Positions 37,831-47,863 of a DNA stretch of 64,000 bases are shown here, one piece after another. How positions within the stretch are numbered: position 1 is the first letter of the stretch; the number at the start of each line of letters is the position of its first letter. This stretch comes from Sphingosinicella sp. (GTDB taxonomy: Bacteria > Pseudomonadota > Alphaproteobacteria > Sphingomonadales > Sphingomonadaceae). Location: the NCBI RefSeq assembly GCF_013911755.1, contig NZ_JACESP010000002.1:210734-274733 (forward strand). Reading direction: 5' to 3'. Below the pieces are notes generated by a model. It saw only the letters and a list, made by a program, of their open reading frames with translations. It was not told the DNA's origin and did no database searches. The position numbers and the translations under genes are program-made.

Positions 37831-39447
37831 CTAAGCCTTCAATCGGAAGCGCTGGATCTTGCCGCTCTCGGTTTTGGGAAGCGCGGCCGTGAACCGCACC
37901 GAGCGGGGATACTTGTAGGGCGCGATCGTTGCCTTCACATGGTCCTGCAGGGCCTTCACGACGCCGTCGTCCGGCGCGATGCCCTCTACCAGCACCACAT
38001 GCGCCTCGACGATCTGCCCGCGCGCCTCGTCGGCAACACCGATCACCGCGCATTCGAGCACATGCGGATGCTTGAGCAGCGCGGCTTCCACCTCCGGCCC
38101 GGCGATATTGTAGCCCGCAGAGATGATCATGTCGTCGGATCGCGCGGCGAAGTGGAACCGACCCTCCGCGTCCTGCGTGAAGGAATCGCCGGTGAGGTTC
38201 CAGCCGTTCCTCACGTACTTCTTCTGCCGCGTGTCCGCGAGATAGCGGCAGCCCACCGGCCCGCGCACCGCAAGCCGCCCGACCTCGCCGCGCGGCAGTT
38301 CGTTCATGTCTTCGTCGACGATCTTCGCTTCATAGCCGGTGAGCGGCCGCCCGGTGCAGGCCGGGTGCATGTCGTCGAGGCGGTTCGAGATGAAGATATG
38401 CAGCAGCTCGGTCGCGCCGATGCCGTCGAGGATAGGCTTGCCGGTCTTGCGCACCCAGTCTTCGAACACCGGCGCAGGCAGCGTTTCGCCCGCAGACACG
38501 GCAATGCGCAGCGAGGAGAGGTCCGCGCCCTCGTCAAACGCTGCGAGCATCATCCGATACGCTGTCGGCGCGGTGAAGCTGATCGTCGCCTTGTAGGTCT
38601 CGATGATCTCGATCATGCTTTGCGGCGAGGCGTGTTCGAGCAGCGTCGCCGCGGCGCCGAAACGCAGCGGGAAGATTGCGAGGCCGCCGAGCCCGAAGGT
38701 GAACGCGAGCGGCGGCGAGCCGACGAAAATGTCGTCCGGGCGCACACCGAGCACTTCCTTCGCGTAGGCGTCCGCGATGATAAGGAGATCGCGGTGGAAG
38801 TGCATCGTCGCCTTGGGCTCGCCCGTGGTGCCCGAGGTGAAGCCGAGCAGGGCAACGTCGTCGCGTCCCGTGTTCACCGCCTCGAATGTCACGGCCTTAC
38901 CGAGCGCGACGCGATCAAGTTCCGCATCGTGGTTGGCAGTGCCGTCGAAACCGACGACGGCTTTCAGGAAGCGGCTGTCCTTCGCGCACAGCACCATTTC
39001 GTCCATCAGACGCGTGTCGCAGAGCGCGAGGCTGATTTGCGCCTTGTCGACGATCTTCGAAAGCTCGCCCGCGCGCAGCATCGGCATGGTGTTGACGACG
39101 ACCGCGCCCGCCTTCGTCGCGGCGAGCCAGCACGCGACCATCGCGGGATTGTTCGCCGAACGGATGAGCACGCGATGGCCCGGCTTGACGCCGTAGTCTT
39201 CGACAAGCGCGTGCGCGATGCGGTTCGACCAGTCGGTCAGCTCCTTGTAGGTGCGGCGGCGCCCGTTGCCGATCAGCGCGGTGTGATCGCCGAAGCCCTT
39301 GCCGACCATCGCGTCGGTCAGTTCGACGCCGGCGTTCAGATAATCCGGGTATTCAAAGCCATCGAGCAGCAGGTCCGGCCACTCCGAAAACGGTGGCAGA
39401 TTGTCCCGCGTAAACGTGTCGACATGCGCCGACGGCCCCAAAATCAT
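37831..39447 (-). CDS. 2-Aminobenzoate (anthranilate)-CoA ligase, benzoate-CoA-ligase family
   Basis: A 538-residue AMP-forming acyl-CoA synthetase. The P-loop [20 protein letters not shown], the core [38 protein letters not shown] and the C-terminal catalytic lysine region [15 protein letters not shown] are present. The family includes benzoate-, 4-hydroxybenzoate- and 2-aminobenzoate-CoA ligases; the neighbouring kynU and aminobenzoyl-CoA monooxygenase/reductase genes favour anthranilate. It overlaps the acyl-CoA dehydrogenase gene (ATGA). Confidence 0.88.
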   Translation of the reverse strand: MILGPSAHVDTFTRDNLPPFSEWPDLLLDGFEYPDYLNAGVELTDAMVGKGFGDHTALIGNGRRRTYKELTDWSNRIAHALVEDYGVKPGHRVLIRSANNPAMVACWLAATKAGAVVVNTMPMLRAGELSKIVDKAQISLALCDTRLMDEMVLCAKDSRFLKAVVGFDGTANHDAELDRVALGKAVTFEAVNTGRDDVALLGFTSGTTGEPKATMHFHRDLLIIADAYAKEVLGVRPDDIFVGSPPLAFTFGLGGLAIFPLRFGAAATLLEHASPQSMIEIIETYKATISFTAPTAYRMMLAAFDEGADLSSLRIAVSAGETLPAPVFEDWVRKTGKPILDGIGATELLHIFISNRLDDMHPACTGRPLTGYEAKIVDEDMNELPRGEVGRLAVRGPVGCRYLADTRQKKYVRNGWNLTGDSFTQDAEGRFHFAARSDDMIISAGYNIAGPEVEAALLKHPHVLECAVIGVADEARGQIVEAHVVLVEGIAPDDGVVKALQDHVKATIAPYKYPRSVRFTAALPKTESGKIQRFRLKA

Positions 39448-40595
39448 GCTCCCCCTCCCATCACCTGACGCGCAATCACCACTTTTTGTACGTCCGATGC
39501 GCCTTCGTAGATGCGAAGCGCCCGGATCTCCCGGTACAGGCTTTCGACGATGTGGCCGTGGCGCACGCCGTCCCCGCCATGAAGCTGCACCGCCTTGTCG
39601 ATCACGCATTGCGCGCGGTCGGTGGCGTAGAGCTTCGCCATCGCCGCTTCGCGCGTCACGCGCGGCGCGCCCATGTCCTTGGTCCATGCGGCGCGGTAGA
39701 CGAGGAGCGCGGCGGCATCGACGTCGAGCGCCATGTCCGCGATGTGGCCCTGCACCATCTGAAGGTCGAACAGCGGCGCGCCGAAGAGTGTGCGCTCGCC
39801 CGTCCGCTTGATGCTCTCCTCAAGCGCACGCCGCGCGAAACCGAGCGCGGCGGCACCCACCGTCGAGCGGAACACGTCGAGCACCGACATGGCGATGCGA
39901 AAGCCTTCTCCGGGCTTCCCGATCATGGCCGAAGCGGGGACGCGCATGTCATTGAAGCGCAGTCGCGCGAGCGGGTGCGGCGCGATCACGTCGATACGCT
40001 CGGCGATCTCCAGCCCCGGGGTATCCGCCGCCACGACGAATGCCGAAATGCCCTTGGCGCCCGGCGCCTCGCCCGTCCGCGCGAACACGGTGTAGACGTC
40101 CGCAATACCGCCGTTCGAAATCCACGTCTTTTCGCCCGAAAGCACGTAGTCGTCGCCTTCGCGGCGTGCCGTCATGTCCATGTTGGCGACGTCCGAGCCC
40201 GAACGCGGCTCCGATAGCGCGAACGCGGAAATTGCCTTCCCCGCCCGCGTCTTCCTCAGCCATTCGCGGTGGCCTTCGTTGCCGAACAGGCTGATCGTCC
40301 CGGTGCCGAGCCCCTGCATCGCAAAGGCGAAGTCAGCAAGCCCATCATGCCGCGCCAGCGTCTCGCGCGTGATGCACAAAGTGCGCACGTCGAGAGGGGC
40401 CACGGCATCGGGGTCTACCGCCGTCGGCAGCAGCCAGCCGCCTGCGCCCAACATGTCCACGAGACGGCGGCACGCGGCGTCTGTGTCGCCGTGGTCGACC
40501 GGAAGATTCTCCCGGCACCACGCCTCCAGCCGCTCGGCGTAGTCACGGTGCCGATCTTCGAAGAACGGCCAGTTCAGAAAGCTGCGGTCCGCCAT
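39444..40595 (-). CDS. Acyl-CoA dehydrogenase of the anthranilate pathway
   Basis: A 383-residue FAD enzyme starting [40 protein letters not shown] and [18 protein letters not shown] are the flavin and substrate motifs, and [20 protein letters not shown] ends the domain with the catalytic glutamate region. It probably oxidises an alicyclic CoA thioester formed after ring reduction of 2-aminobenzoyl-CoA. TGATG and ATGA overlaps join it to its neighbours. Confidence 0.88.
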   Translation of the reverse strand: MADRSFLNWPFFEDRHRDYAERLEAWCRENLPVDHGDTDAACRRLVDMLGAGGWLLPTAVDPDAVAPLDVRTLCITRETLARHDGLADFAFAMQGLGTGTISLFGNEGHREWLRKTRAGKAISAFALSEPRSGSDVANMDMTARREGDDYVLSGEKTWISNGGIADVYTVFARTGEAPGAKGISAFVVAADTPGLEIAERIDVIAPHPLARLRFNDMRVPASAMIGKPGEGFRIAMSVLDVFRSTVGAAALGFARRALEESIKRTGERTLFGAPLFDLQMVQGHIADMALDVDAAALLVYRAAWTKDMGAPRVTREAAMAKLYATDRAQCVIDKAVQLHGGDGVRHGHIVESLYREIRALRIYEGASDVQKVVIARQVMGGGA

Positions 40596-41398
40596 CAATC
40601 CCCCTCGAACACCGGAGTCTGCTTCGCCACGAACGCCTTGTAAGCCCGTTCGAAGTCCCGCGTCTGCATACAGATCGCCTGCGCCTGCGCCTCGGCCTCG
40701 ATCGCCTGATCGAGGCTCATCGACCATTCGTGGTTGAGCTGCGTCTTGGTGATGCCATGTGCAAAGGTCGGCCCGGCAATGATGCGCCGCGCGATCTCCA
40801 GCGCATCCGCCTCCAGCGTCTCCGCCGCCACCAGCCGGTTGTAATAGCCCCAGCGCTCGCCTTCCTCGGCGCTCATCGTGCGCCCCGTGTAAAGCAGCTC
40901 CGCCGCACGCCCCTGCCCGATGATGCGCGGCAGGATCGCACACGCGCCCATGTCGCATCCGGCAAGGCCGACGCGCGTGAACAGGAACGCCGTCTTCGCC
41001 TGCGGCGTGGCGATGCGGATATCCGACGCCATGGTGATGATCGCGCCCGCACCCACCGCGACACCGTCCACCGCCGCGATGATCGGCTTGCCGCAGTGGA
41101 TCATCGCCTTCACGAGATCGCCGGTCATGCGCGTGAAGGCGAGAAGCTGCTTCATGTCCATCGCGACCAGCGGTCCGATGATGTCGTGGACGTCGCCGCC
41201 CGAACAGAAGTTGCCGCCGTTCGGGAGGAAGGCCACAGCATCGACGTCATCGGCGTAGACAAGCGCGCGGAACGTATCGCGCAGCTCGGCATACGAGTCG
41301 AATGTCAGCGGGTTCTTGCGTTCGGGCCGGTCGAGCCGGACGCGCGCGATGCGGTCCTCGACCTCCCAGAGGAAATGCTTCGGCTTCAATCCTGCCAT
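40595..41398 (-). CDS. Enoyl-CoA hydratase/isomerase family protein
   Basis: A 267-residue crotonase-fold protein starting [20 protein letters not shown]. The oxyanion-hole segments [15 protein letters not shown] and [20 protein letters not shown] are typical. [20 protein letters not shown] occupies the position of the catalytic loop. Role in hydration or ring cleavage of the alicyclic CoA intermediates is inferred from context; related crotonases are found in anthranilate, salicylate and benzoate CoA routes. Confidence 0.88.
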   Translation of the reverse strand: MAGLKPKHFLWEVEDRIARVRLDRPERKNPLTFDSYAELRDTFRALVYADDVDAVAFLPNGGNFCSGGDVHDIIGPLVAMDMKQLLAFTRMTGDLVKAMIHCGKPIIAAVDGVAVGAGAIITMASDIRIATPQAKTAFLFTRVGLAGCDMGACAILPRIIGQGRAAELLYTGRTMSAEEGERWGYYNRLVAAETLEADALEIARRIIAGPTFAHGITKTQLNHEWSMSLDQAIEAEAQAQAICMQTRDFERAYKAFVAKQTPVFEGD

Positions 41399-41403
41399 CT
41401 GCG

Positions 41404-41868
41404 TCAATGTCCGCCCTCCCACTTGCTCTGGAATGTTCTGAGTGTACCCGCGAGGTGCGCGGCCTCTTCGGGATCGACGTCGGCGAGAAGCGCGTCGATC
41501 CAGCGTTCATGCGCTGCGGCCATGGCCTTGAACTGTATGGCGCCCGCCTCCGTCAGCTTGACGATGAAGGCGCGGCGGTCGCCGTCGCGGGCGGTGCGGG
41601 CGACCAATCCATCCGATACCAGGCGGTCGACGATGCCGGTGACGTTGCCGTTGGAGACAAGCAGGAAACGCGACAGCTCGCTCATCATCATGCCATCGGG
41701 CTGGCGATCGAGTGCCGCCATGACGTCAAAGCGCGGCAGTGTCGTGTCGAACTCGGCCTTCAGCCGTTCGCGCATTTCCGCCTCGATCAGGCGTGTCGCG
41801 CGGAGCAGGCGCAGCCAGAGACGGACACGTTCCTTGCCGGCGGCAGACGCAAGCGGCGCGCTCACCAT
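41404..41868 (-). CDS. MarR family transcriptional regulator
   Basis: A 154-residue winged-helix protein starting [20 protein letters not shown]. The DNA-binding core is [20 protein letters not shown] followed by the wing [18 protein letters not shown]. The gene sits inside the operon between the SDR and enoyl-CoA hydratase genes, so it probably controls this operon in response to an aromatic CoA ester or anthranilate. A candidate operator is the inverted repeat at 44947-44976. Confidence 0.9.
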   Translation of the reverse strand: MVSAPLASAAGKERVRLWLRLLRATRLIEAEMRERLKAEFDTTLPRFDVMAALDRQPDGMMMSELSRFLLVSNGNVTGIVDRLVSDGLVARTARDGDRRAFIVKLTEAGAIQFKAMAAAHERWIDALLADVDPEEAAHLAGTLRTFQSKWEGGH

Positions 41869-42608
41869 GTCTCGCCCCCCGACACCGAAATGGCTTGACC
41901 AGTGACGGATGCCGCGCCTTCGCTCGCCAGCCAAAGCACGGTGGCGGCGATCTCGTCCGGCGTGATGAAGCGGCCCTGCGGATTCGTCGCGGCGAGACTG
42001 GCGCGCGCATCCTCGCGGCTGCGGCCGGTTGTCGCCATGATGCGCTCGATCGACTCTTCGAGAAGATCGGTCTCCGTGAAGCCGGGACATACGGCGTTGA
42101 CCGTGACACCCGATTTCGCCGTCTCCGCCGCGAGCGCGCGCATCAGCCCGACGACGCCGTGCTTCGCCGCCACATAGGGCGCGACATAGGCATAGCCCTT
42201 GAGACCTGCTGTCGAGGCGATGAAGATGATCCGCCCGGCGCGGCGCTTCACCATCGGCGCGATGGCAGGCTGCACGGTGAGGAACGCGCCCGTGAGGTTC
42301 ACGGCGAGCGCCGCCTGCCACCCCGCCTGCGTCACCTTGTGCGCAGGAGCGCTCTCGGCGGCCCCGGCGTTCGCCACCACAATGTCGAACGGTCCATGCG
42401 CCTCGTGGAGCGCGCGCATCGCGGCCTCGTCGGTCACATCCGCCTGCACGGCGCTTATGCGCTCACTTTCCGCCCCCACCGTTTCCAGTGGCGCGAGGCG
42501 GCGGCCGCAGATCGTGACATCGACCCCTGCGCCTGCAAGCGCGAGGGCGATGGCCCGGCCCGCGCCGGTGCCACCGCCCGTGACGAGAGCGCTTTGCCCT
42601 GCGATCAT
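41862..42608 (-). CDS. Short-chain dehydrogenase/reductase of the anthranilate pathway
   Basis: A 248-residue Rossmann-fold SDR. The cofactor motif is [15 protein letters not shown], the NAG motif VANAGAAES, and the catalytic set Ser-Tyr-Lys is in [21 protein letters not shown]. It likely serves as a 3-hydroxyacyl-CoA or ring-ketone dehydrogenase. It overlaps the monooxygenase/reductase gene by 4 bp and marR by 7 bp. Confidence 0.88.
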   Translation of the reverse strand: MIAGQSALVTGGGTGAGRAIALALAGAGVDVTICGRRLAPLETVGAESERISAVQADVTDEAAMRALHEAHGPFDIVVANAGAAESAPAHKVTQAGWQAALAVNLTGAFLTVQPAIAPMVKRRAGRIIFIASTAGLKGYAYVAPYVAAKHGVVGLMRALAAETAKSGVTVNAVCPGFTETDLLEESIERIMATTGRSREDARASLAATNPQGRFITPDEIAATVLWLASEGAASVTGQAISVSGGETW

Positions 42609-44896
42609 ACCTTGCCCGTCATCTGCTCGGGCCCGCGCTCGGCGAGACGGAACGCCTGATCACGCCCTGGGAGATAGGGCTTCGGCCACTCCGTCTGCTT
42701 GTCGCCGAGCGTCGCCGCCGCGCGCAGCGTCCAGTAGGGATCGGCAAGATGCGGGCGGGCAAGGCAGACGAGATCGGCGCGGCCTGCCATGAGGATCGAG
42801 TTGGCATGGTCAGGCTCGTAGATGTTGCCCACGGTCATCGTCGCCATGCCGGTCTCGTTGCGGATACGGTCGGAGAACGGCGTCTGGAACATGCGGCCGT
42901 AGACAGGCTTCGCGCGCACCGAGGTCTGCCCTGCGGAGACGTCGCAGATGTCGACGCCCGCCGCCTTCAGGATTTCGGCGATCTGTACGGCTTCTTCCGG
43001 CGTCACACCTTCGTCGCCGACCCAGTCGTTCGCGGAGATACGCACCGAGATCGGCTTTTCTTCCGGCCACACGGCACGGACCGCGCGAAACACCTCAAGC
43101 GGATAGCGCATCCGGTTTTCGAGGCTGCCGCCGTATTCGTCCTCGCGCCGGTTGGTGAGCGGGCTGATGAACGACGAGAGCAGATAGCCGTGCGCGGCGT
43201 GAATCTCGATCATGTCGAAGCCGGCGCGGTTCGCCATTTCCGCCGCCGCAACGAACTCGTCGCGAACACGGTCCATGTCGGCGCGGCCCATCGGCTTCGG
43301 CACGGAGTTGCGCTCCGACCACGGCACCGCAGAGGCGGCAAGCAGCGGCCAGTTGCCCGCGGGAAGCGGCGCGTCCATCTCTTCCCAGCCGACCCGCGTT
43401 GAACCCTTGGGGCCGGAATGGCCGAGCTGCGCGCAGATCTTTGCGTGGGTTTCGGCATGAACGAAATCAACAAGCCGCTTCCATGCCGCCTCGTGCTCGG
43501 GCGCGTAAAGGCCCGGGCAGCCGGGCGTGATGCGGCCTTCGGGGCTGACGCAGGTCATCTCGATGAACAGGAGGCCGGCGCCGCCCTTTGCGCGCTCGGC
43601 ATAGTGCACAAAGTGCCAGTCGGTGGGGCAACCATCGACAGCCTTGTACTGCGCCATCGGCGAGACGACGATGCGGTTGGCGAGCGTCATGCCGCGAAGG
43701 CTGAGCGGCGCGAACATCGGCGCGCGGCGCACGTTTCCGGCGCCCGCTTGCTGCTGGAACCATGTCTCGGCACTGTCGAGCCACGCGCGGTCGCGCAGGC
43801 GCAGGTTCTCGTGCGAAATGCGCTGCGAGCGTGTGAGCAGCGCATAGTTGAACTGCACGGGATCGAGATCGAGGTAGCGCTCCACCTCCTCGAACCATTC
43901 CATCGAGTTGCGCGCCGCCGATTGCAGGCGCAGCACCTCGACACGGCGCGCGTCCTCATACTTCTGGAAGGCAGCGGCCAGCGTCGGTTCGCTGTGAATA
44001 TAGTCCGCGAGCGCCACGGCGCTTTCCATCGCGAGCTTGCTGCCCGAACCGATCGAGAAGTGTGCGGTCGCCGCCGCGTCGCCGAGCAGCGCGACGTTCT
44101 GGTACGACCAGCGCTCGCAAAGCACGCGCGGGAAATTGATCCACGCCGATCCGCGCACATGCGCCGCGTTCGACATCAGGCTGCGGCCGCCGAGGTGCTT
44201 TGCAAAGATGCGCTCGCACGTTGCGATCGACTCTTCCTTCGTCATCTCGCCAAAGCCGAAGGCCGCCCACGTGTCTTCGGTGCACTCGACGATGAACGTC
44301 GCGGTGTCGGCATCGAACTGGTAGGCGTGCGCCCACACCCAGCCGTGTTCGGTCTTTTCAAAGATGAAGGTGAACGCGTCGTCGAATTTCTGGTGCGTGC
44401 CCAGCCAGACGAACTTGCATTTGCGCACATCTATGTTCGGCTGGAAATGGTCGGCGAACTCGGTGCGCGTGCGGGAGTTGAGCCCGTCCGCGGCAACGAC
44501 GAGGTCGTACTTGTCCATGTAGGCCTGGGTCGGCTCGGCCTCGGTTTCGAAGCGGATTTCGACGCCGAGCTCCAGCGCCCGCGCCTGAAGCAGCAGCAGG
44601 AGCTGCTTGCGACCGATGCCGCAGAAGCCGTGCCCGGTGGAAAGCGTGCGCACGCCCTTGTGAACGACGGCGATGTCGTCCCAATAGGCGAAATGCTCCC
44701 GGATCGCGGCAGCGCTGACGGGGTCGTTCGCGGCGAGGTTATCGAGCGTCTCGTCGGAAAGCACGACGCCCCAGCCGAACGTGTCATCGGGCCGGTTGCG
44801 TTCGATGACCGTGATACGATGCGCCGGATCGCGCAGCTTCATGCAGATCGCGAAATAGAGGCCCGCAGGCCCGCCGCCGAGTACAGCCACATCCAT
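42605..44896 (-). CDS. 2-Aminobenzoyl-CoA monooxygenase/reductase (fused FAD hydroxylase and OYE-type reductase)
   Basis: A 763-residue fusion. Residues 1 to about 390 are a group A flavin monooxygenase ([51 protein letters not shown]). Residues about 395-763 are an old-yellow-enzyme-type NADH:flavin oxidoreductase ([54 protein letters not shown]). This architecture is that of 2-aminobenzoyl-CoA monooxygenase/reductase (Azoarcus evansii) and of salicylyl-CoA 5-hydroxylase; kynU and the ligase favour the first. It hydroxylates and reduces the ring to 2-amino-5-oxocyclohex-1-ene-carboxyl-CoA. First gene of the operon. Confidence 0.92.
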   Translation of the reverse strand: MDVAVLGGGPAGLYFAICMKLRDPAHRITVIERNRPDDTFGWGVVLSDETLDNLAANDPVSAAAIREHFAYWDDIAVVHKGVRTLSTGHGFCGIGRKQLLLLLQARALELGVEIRFETEAEPTQAYMDKYDLVVAADGLNSRTRTEFADHFQPNIDVRKCKFVWLGTHQKFDDAFTFIFEKTEHGWVWAHAYQFDADTATFIVECTEDTWAAFGFGEMTKEESIATCERIFAKHLGGRSLMSNAAHVRGSAWINFPRVLCERWSYQNVALLGDAAATAHFSIGSGSKLAMESAVALADYIHSEPTLAAAFQKYEDARRVEVLRLQSAARNSMEWFEEVERYLDLDPVQFNYALLTRSQRISHENLRLRDRAWLDSAETWFQQQAGAGNVRRAPMFAPLSLRGMTLANRIVVSPMAQYKAVDGCPTDWHFVHYAERAKGGAGLLFIEMTCVSPEGRITPGCPGLYAPEHEAAWKRLVDFVHAETHAKICAQLGHSGPKGSTRVGWEEMDAPLPAGNWPLLAASAVPWSERNSVPKPMGRADMDRVRDEFVAAAEMANRAGFDMIEIHAAHGYLLSSFISPLTNRREDEYGGSLENRMRYPLEVFRAVRAVWPEEKPISVRISANDWVGDEGVTPEEAVQIAEILKAAGVDICDVSAGQTSVRAKPVYGRMFQTPFSDRIRNETGMATMTVGNIYEPDHANSILMAGRADLVCLARPHLADPYWTLRAAATLGDKQTEWPKPYLPGRDQAFRLAERGPEQMTGKV

Positions 44897-44946
44897 CGGA
44901 TGATCTCCCTTATCGATGAGTCGGATGCTGACATGGCGACTTTATT

Positions 44947-44976
44947 ATTTCAAGCCTAAAGTTTCAGGGTTGAAAT
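44947..44976. promoter_or_regulatory. Inverted repeat, candidate MarR operator in the divergent promoter
   Basis: ATTTCAAGCC (44947-44956) and GGGTTGAAAT (44967-44976) match as an inverted repeat at 9 of 10 positions around a 10-base spacer. Each arm contains TTGAAA, which resembles a -35 element facing outward to either gene. It lies 50 bp before the monooxygenase/reductase ATG and 44 bp before the hydrolase ATG. Confidence 0.6.
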
Positions 44977-45020
44977 ATTTTTTGCGTGGCGCATTGTGCG
45001 CGAGCCAAACAGGAGTGCAT

Positions 45021-45833
45021 ATGATCACCGACTGGGACGACGCTTACGCCAATGCCGCGCACATCGTGGGCGGTGATCGCTGGCCGGATGCGTGGGTCGA
45101 ACCCGCCCGGCGCTGGCGCGACGCGTGCGGCGCACGAGCGATGCTGGACCTTCCCTACGGTGACGCTCCCCGCAATCGCTACGACCTGTTCCTGCCCGAA
45201 GGTGAGCCGCGCGGCCTCACTGTCTTCATCCACGGCGGCTACTGGCTCGCGCTCGACAAGAGCTATTGGTCGCACCTGTCACGCGGGCCGCTCGCGCGCG
45301 GCTTCGCCGTGGCGATGCCGTCCTACACGCTCTGTCCGGAGAACCGCATCGGTGGCATCACGCGCGAGATTGGCGCCGCGGTCACGACAGCCGCGGCGCG
45401 CATAAGCGGCCCGATCTTCATAACCGGCCACTCGGCGGGCGGACATCTCGCCGCGCGCATGATTTCCGCATCGTCGCCGCTCTCGCCGGAGATCGCAGCC
45501 CGCGTCGCGCATACCGTGCCGATTTCGGCGCTCGCCGACCTGCGGCCGCTGATGCGGACGGAAATGAACGCGACGCTCCACATCGACGATGCCGAGGCTG
45601 CCGCCGAAAGCCCTGCCCTGCTCGGTCCGTTCCCCGGCGCGCGTGTCACCTGCTGGGTCGGCGCGGAGGAGCGACCAGAGTTCCGCCGCCAGTCGGCGCT
45701 TCTCGCCAACATCTGGACCGGGCTCGGCGCCGCCACGGCGCTCGTGGAGGAAGCGGGTCGCCACCACTTCAATGTCATCGACGGCCTCGAAGACCCCGAT
45801 CACCCGCTGACGCGCACGCTGCTCTGCGAATAG
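45021..45833 (+). CDS. Alpha/beta hydrolase, kynurenine-formamidase-like
   Basis: A 270-residue alpha/beta hydrolase from the ATG behind AGGAG. It has the HGGYW oxyanion-hole motif (residues 71-75) shared with animal and bacterial serine-type kynurenine formamidases, the nucleophile elbow GHSAGGH (Ser138) and the C-terminal His in GRHHFNVI (about 248-249). It is divergent from the operon that carries kynA and kynU but lacks a metal-type kynB, so it most likely hydrolyses N-formylkynurenine to kynurenine. Another esterase substrate is not excluded. Confidence 0.82.
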   Translation: MITDWDDAYANAAHIVGGDRWPDAWVEPARRWRDACGARAMLDLPYGDAPRNRYDLFLPEGEPRGLTVFIHGGYWLALDKSYWSHLSRGPLARGFAVAMPSYTLCPENRIGGITREIGAAVTTAAARISGPIFITGHSAGGHLAARMISASSPLSPEIAARVAHTVPISALADLRPLMRTEMNATLHIDDAEAAAESPALLGPFPGARVTCWVGAEERPEFRRQSALLANIWTGLGAATALVEEAGRHHFNVIDGLEDPDHPLTRTLLCE

Positions 45834-45834
45834 C

Positions 45835-47835
45835 TCAGTTGGCTTTCAGCCAGCGGTCGTACCAGTCGATGTTGGCGCGGATGCGGTGCGCGAGGTAGCT
45901 CGGCACGGTGAGGCCGTGGTTTTCGCCCGGGTAGACGATCAGCTTCGTGGGGACACCGCGCGTCTTCAGCGTCAGGTACATCTGCTCGGCGCCGACGCAA
46001 GGCACGTTGTCGTCCGCATCAGCACACTGGAACAAGGTCGCTGCCGTAATGCGCTCCGGCTCGAAGAACGGGTAGGCGAGCTTCTTCCACGTGTCGAAAT
46101 TTTCCCACGGCGTGCCGAGTTCGAGGACGTACTCGCGCTGGTACATGTCGACGCCCCACGTGGCGAAGATGTTGGAAACGCCGGCGCCCGCCACGGCCGC
46201 CTTGATGCGCTTGTCGTAGGCGATCATGTAGCCGGTGAGGATGCCGCCGTAGCTCCAGCCGCCCGCGCCGATGCGGCTGGGGTCCGCGATGCCCGTATCG
46301 ATCGCATTGGTGATGCCGGCGCTGATATCTTGCGCATCGACATTGCCCCAGTCGGCATAGATCGCGCGCGAGAAATCGAAGCCGCGCCCCGATGAACCGC
46401 GCGGATTGATCTTGAGTACGACATAGCCTGCGGCCGCAAGCGCGCGCGCATCGAGATCGAACTCGTGGCTGTGCTGATAGACAGGCCCCCCGTGGAGATC
46501 CGCGATCAGCGGATAGCGCTTCGTCGGGTCGTAATCCGGCGGCAGCACATAGAAGCCGTGGATTTCAGCGTCGCCGCTCTTGAAGCTGACGTCACGCGTC
46601 TCGCCGAGCGCGCGGTCCTTCAGCCACGGATTGTGGTCGGTGAGCGGGCGGGCTCCGGCCTTGTCGAGCGCGAAAAGCTCGGCGGGCTTCTCGTTGGTGG
46701 TCTCCAGAATGGCGATGCGCCCGTCTTTCGCGACCGCATAGTCATAGGCGAAGCGGGTGCCCTTGGTGAGGTAGCTGATCTTGCCGCTCTTCGCGTCGAC
46801 GCGCGCCAGCCACGTGTCCCGGTCGCCCTCGATCTGCGTGAGGATCGACCCATCCGGCGCGAATCGCGGGTAGTAGAACCAGAGATCGAGCTTGGCGGGC
46901 CGCGTCACCGTGCCTGTCGTCACATCGGCAACGGCAAGGTGCGGCGTGCCGTAGTAGAGCCACTTGTCCTCCATGCCTTCGAGCCAGACGATCCGCTTCG
47001 AATCCGGCGACCACGAGACGCCTGCGACCCAATCCGGATCGTCGTCTGCGTTCGCGGTGGGGCTGAGCTTGCGCGGCTCGCCGCCCTCGGATGACAGCAC
47101 ATAGATTTCAGTGTTCAGCGTCTTGTCGGTCTCGCCGTGGTCCTTCGCGGTGTAGGCGATGAGCTTGCCATCCGGCGACCAGGCGGGGCGCCAGTGATCG
47201 CGCGCGCCGCTCGTCAGCTGCCGCGCGGCGCCGCTCGCAAGATCGACGATGAACAGCTGCTGCGTGCGGTCGTCGAGATAGCCGCGCCCGTCCTCCTTGA
47301 AAAAGAAGCGCTCGGTTTCGACGGGGGGCGGATTCTTCGCCTTGCTGCCAACCGCCTTGCCGACTTCCGCGACCACGACCGCATATTTCCCGTCGGGAGA
47401 CAGATCGTAGTCGCTGATGCCGCCGGGGAGGCTGGAAACGCGTTTCCCTGGGCCGCCTGCGGCCGGCATCGTCCAGAGCTGGTCGCTGTCGTCCTCTTCC
47501 TCCTCGCCCGCCGTCTTCTCGCCGGCATCGCTGAGGAACACGATGGTCTTGCCATCGGGCGTGTAGCGCGGACTATATTCGCTCACCTCCGCCGTGCTTG
47601 TGAGCGGTTTGGCGGCTCCGCCCTTCCACGGGACGGTCCACAGATCGCTCGTTTTCTCATCCCGCGCCTGATCGGGAGTCGAGACTGTGTAGGCGATCGT
47701 GCCGCCATCGGGCGCGAAGGTGGGCTCGCTGACATCCGTGAGCCGGTAATAGTCGTCCGGCACCACGGCGGAGGGGGCCGCAGAAGCAAGGCTGGACGAC
47801 GCCAGCAGCAAGACACTGCCCAGAATCCGGTACAT
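45835..47835 (-). CDS. S9 family prolyl-oligopeptidase-type peptidase, exported
   Basis: The product is 666 residues from the ATG at 47835 (MYRILGSVLLLASSSLASAA), which starts a signal peptide; an in-frame ATG 18 bp earlier lacks a better ribosome site. An N-terminal beta-propeller with TolB-like repeats (SPDGK, APDGG) spans about 30-420; the C-terminal hydrolase domain has the nucleophile GGWSYGGILTGYM, Asp in DADDNVPCVG and His in GENHGL. It probably trims peptides in the periplasm. It follows the TonB receptor gene by 28 bp in the same direction. Confidence 0.92.
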   Translation of the reverse strand: MYRILGSVLLLASSSLASAAPSAVVPDDYYRLTDVSEPTFAPDGGTIAYTVSTPDQARDEKTSDLWTVPWKGGAAKPLTSTAEVSEYSPRYTPDGKTIVFLSDAGEKTAGEEEEDDSDQLWTMPAAGGPGKRVSSLPGGISDYDLSPDGKYAVVVAEVGKAVGSKAKNPPPVETERFFFKEDGRGYLDDRTQQLFIVDLASGAARQLTSGARDHWRPAWSPDGKLIAYTAKDHGETDKTLNTEIYVLSSEGGEPRKLSPTANADDDPDWVAGVSWSPDSKRIVWLEGMEDKWLYYGTPHLAVADVTTGTVTRPAKLDLWFYYPRFAPDGSILTQIEGDRDTWLARVDAKSGKISYLTKGTRFAYDYAVAKDGRIAILETTNEKPAELFALDKAGARPLTDHNPWLKDRALGETRDVSFKSGDAEIHGFYVLPPDYDPTKRYPLIADLHGGPVYQHSHEFDLDARALAAAGYVVLKINPRGSSGRGFDFSRAIYADWGNVDAQDISAGITNAIDTGIADPSRIGAGGWSYGGILTGYMIAYDKRIKAAVAGAGVSNIFATWGVDMYQREYVLELGTPWENFDTWKKLAYPFFEPERITAATLFQCADADDNVPCVGAEQMYLTLKTRGVPTKLIVYPGENHGLTVPSYLAHRIRANIDWYDRWLKAN

Positions 47836-47863
47836 AACCCCTGTCCCTCTCATGTTTCCGCGC

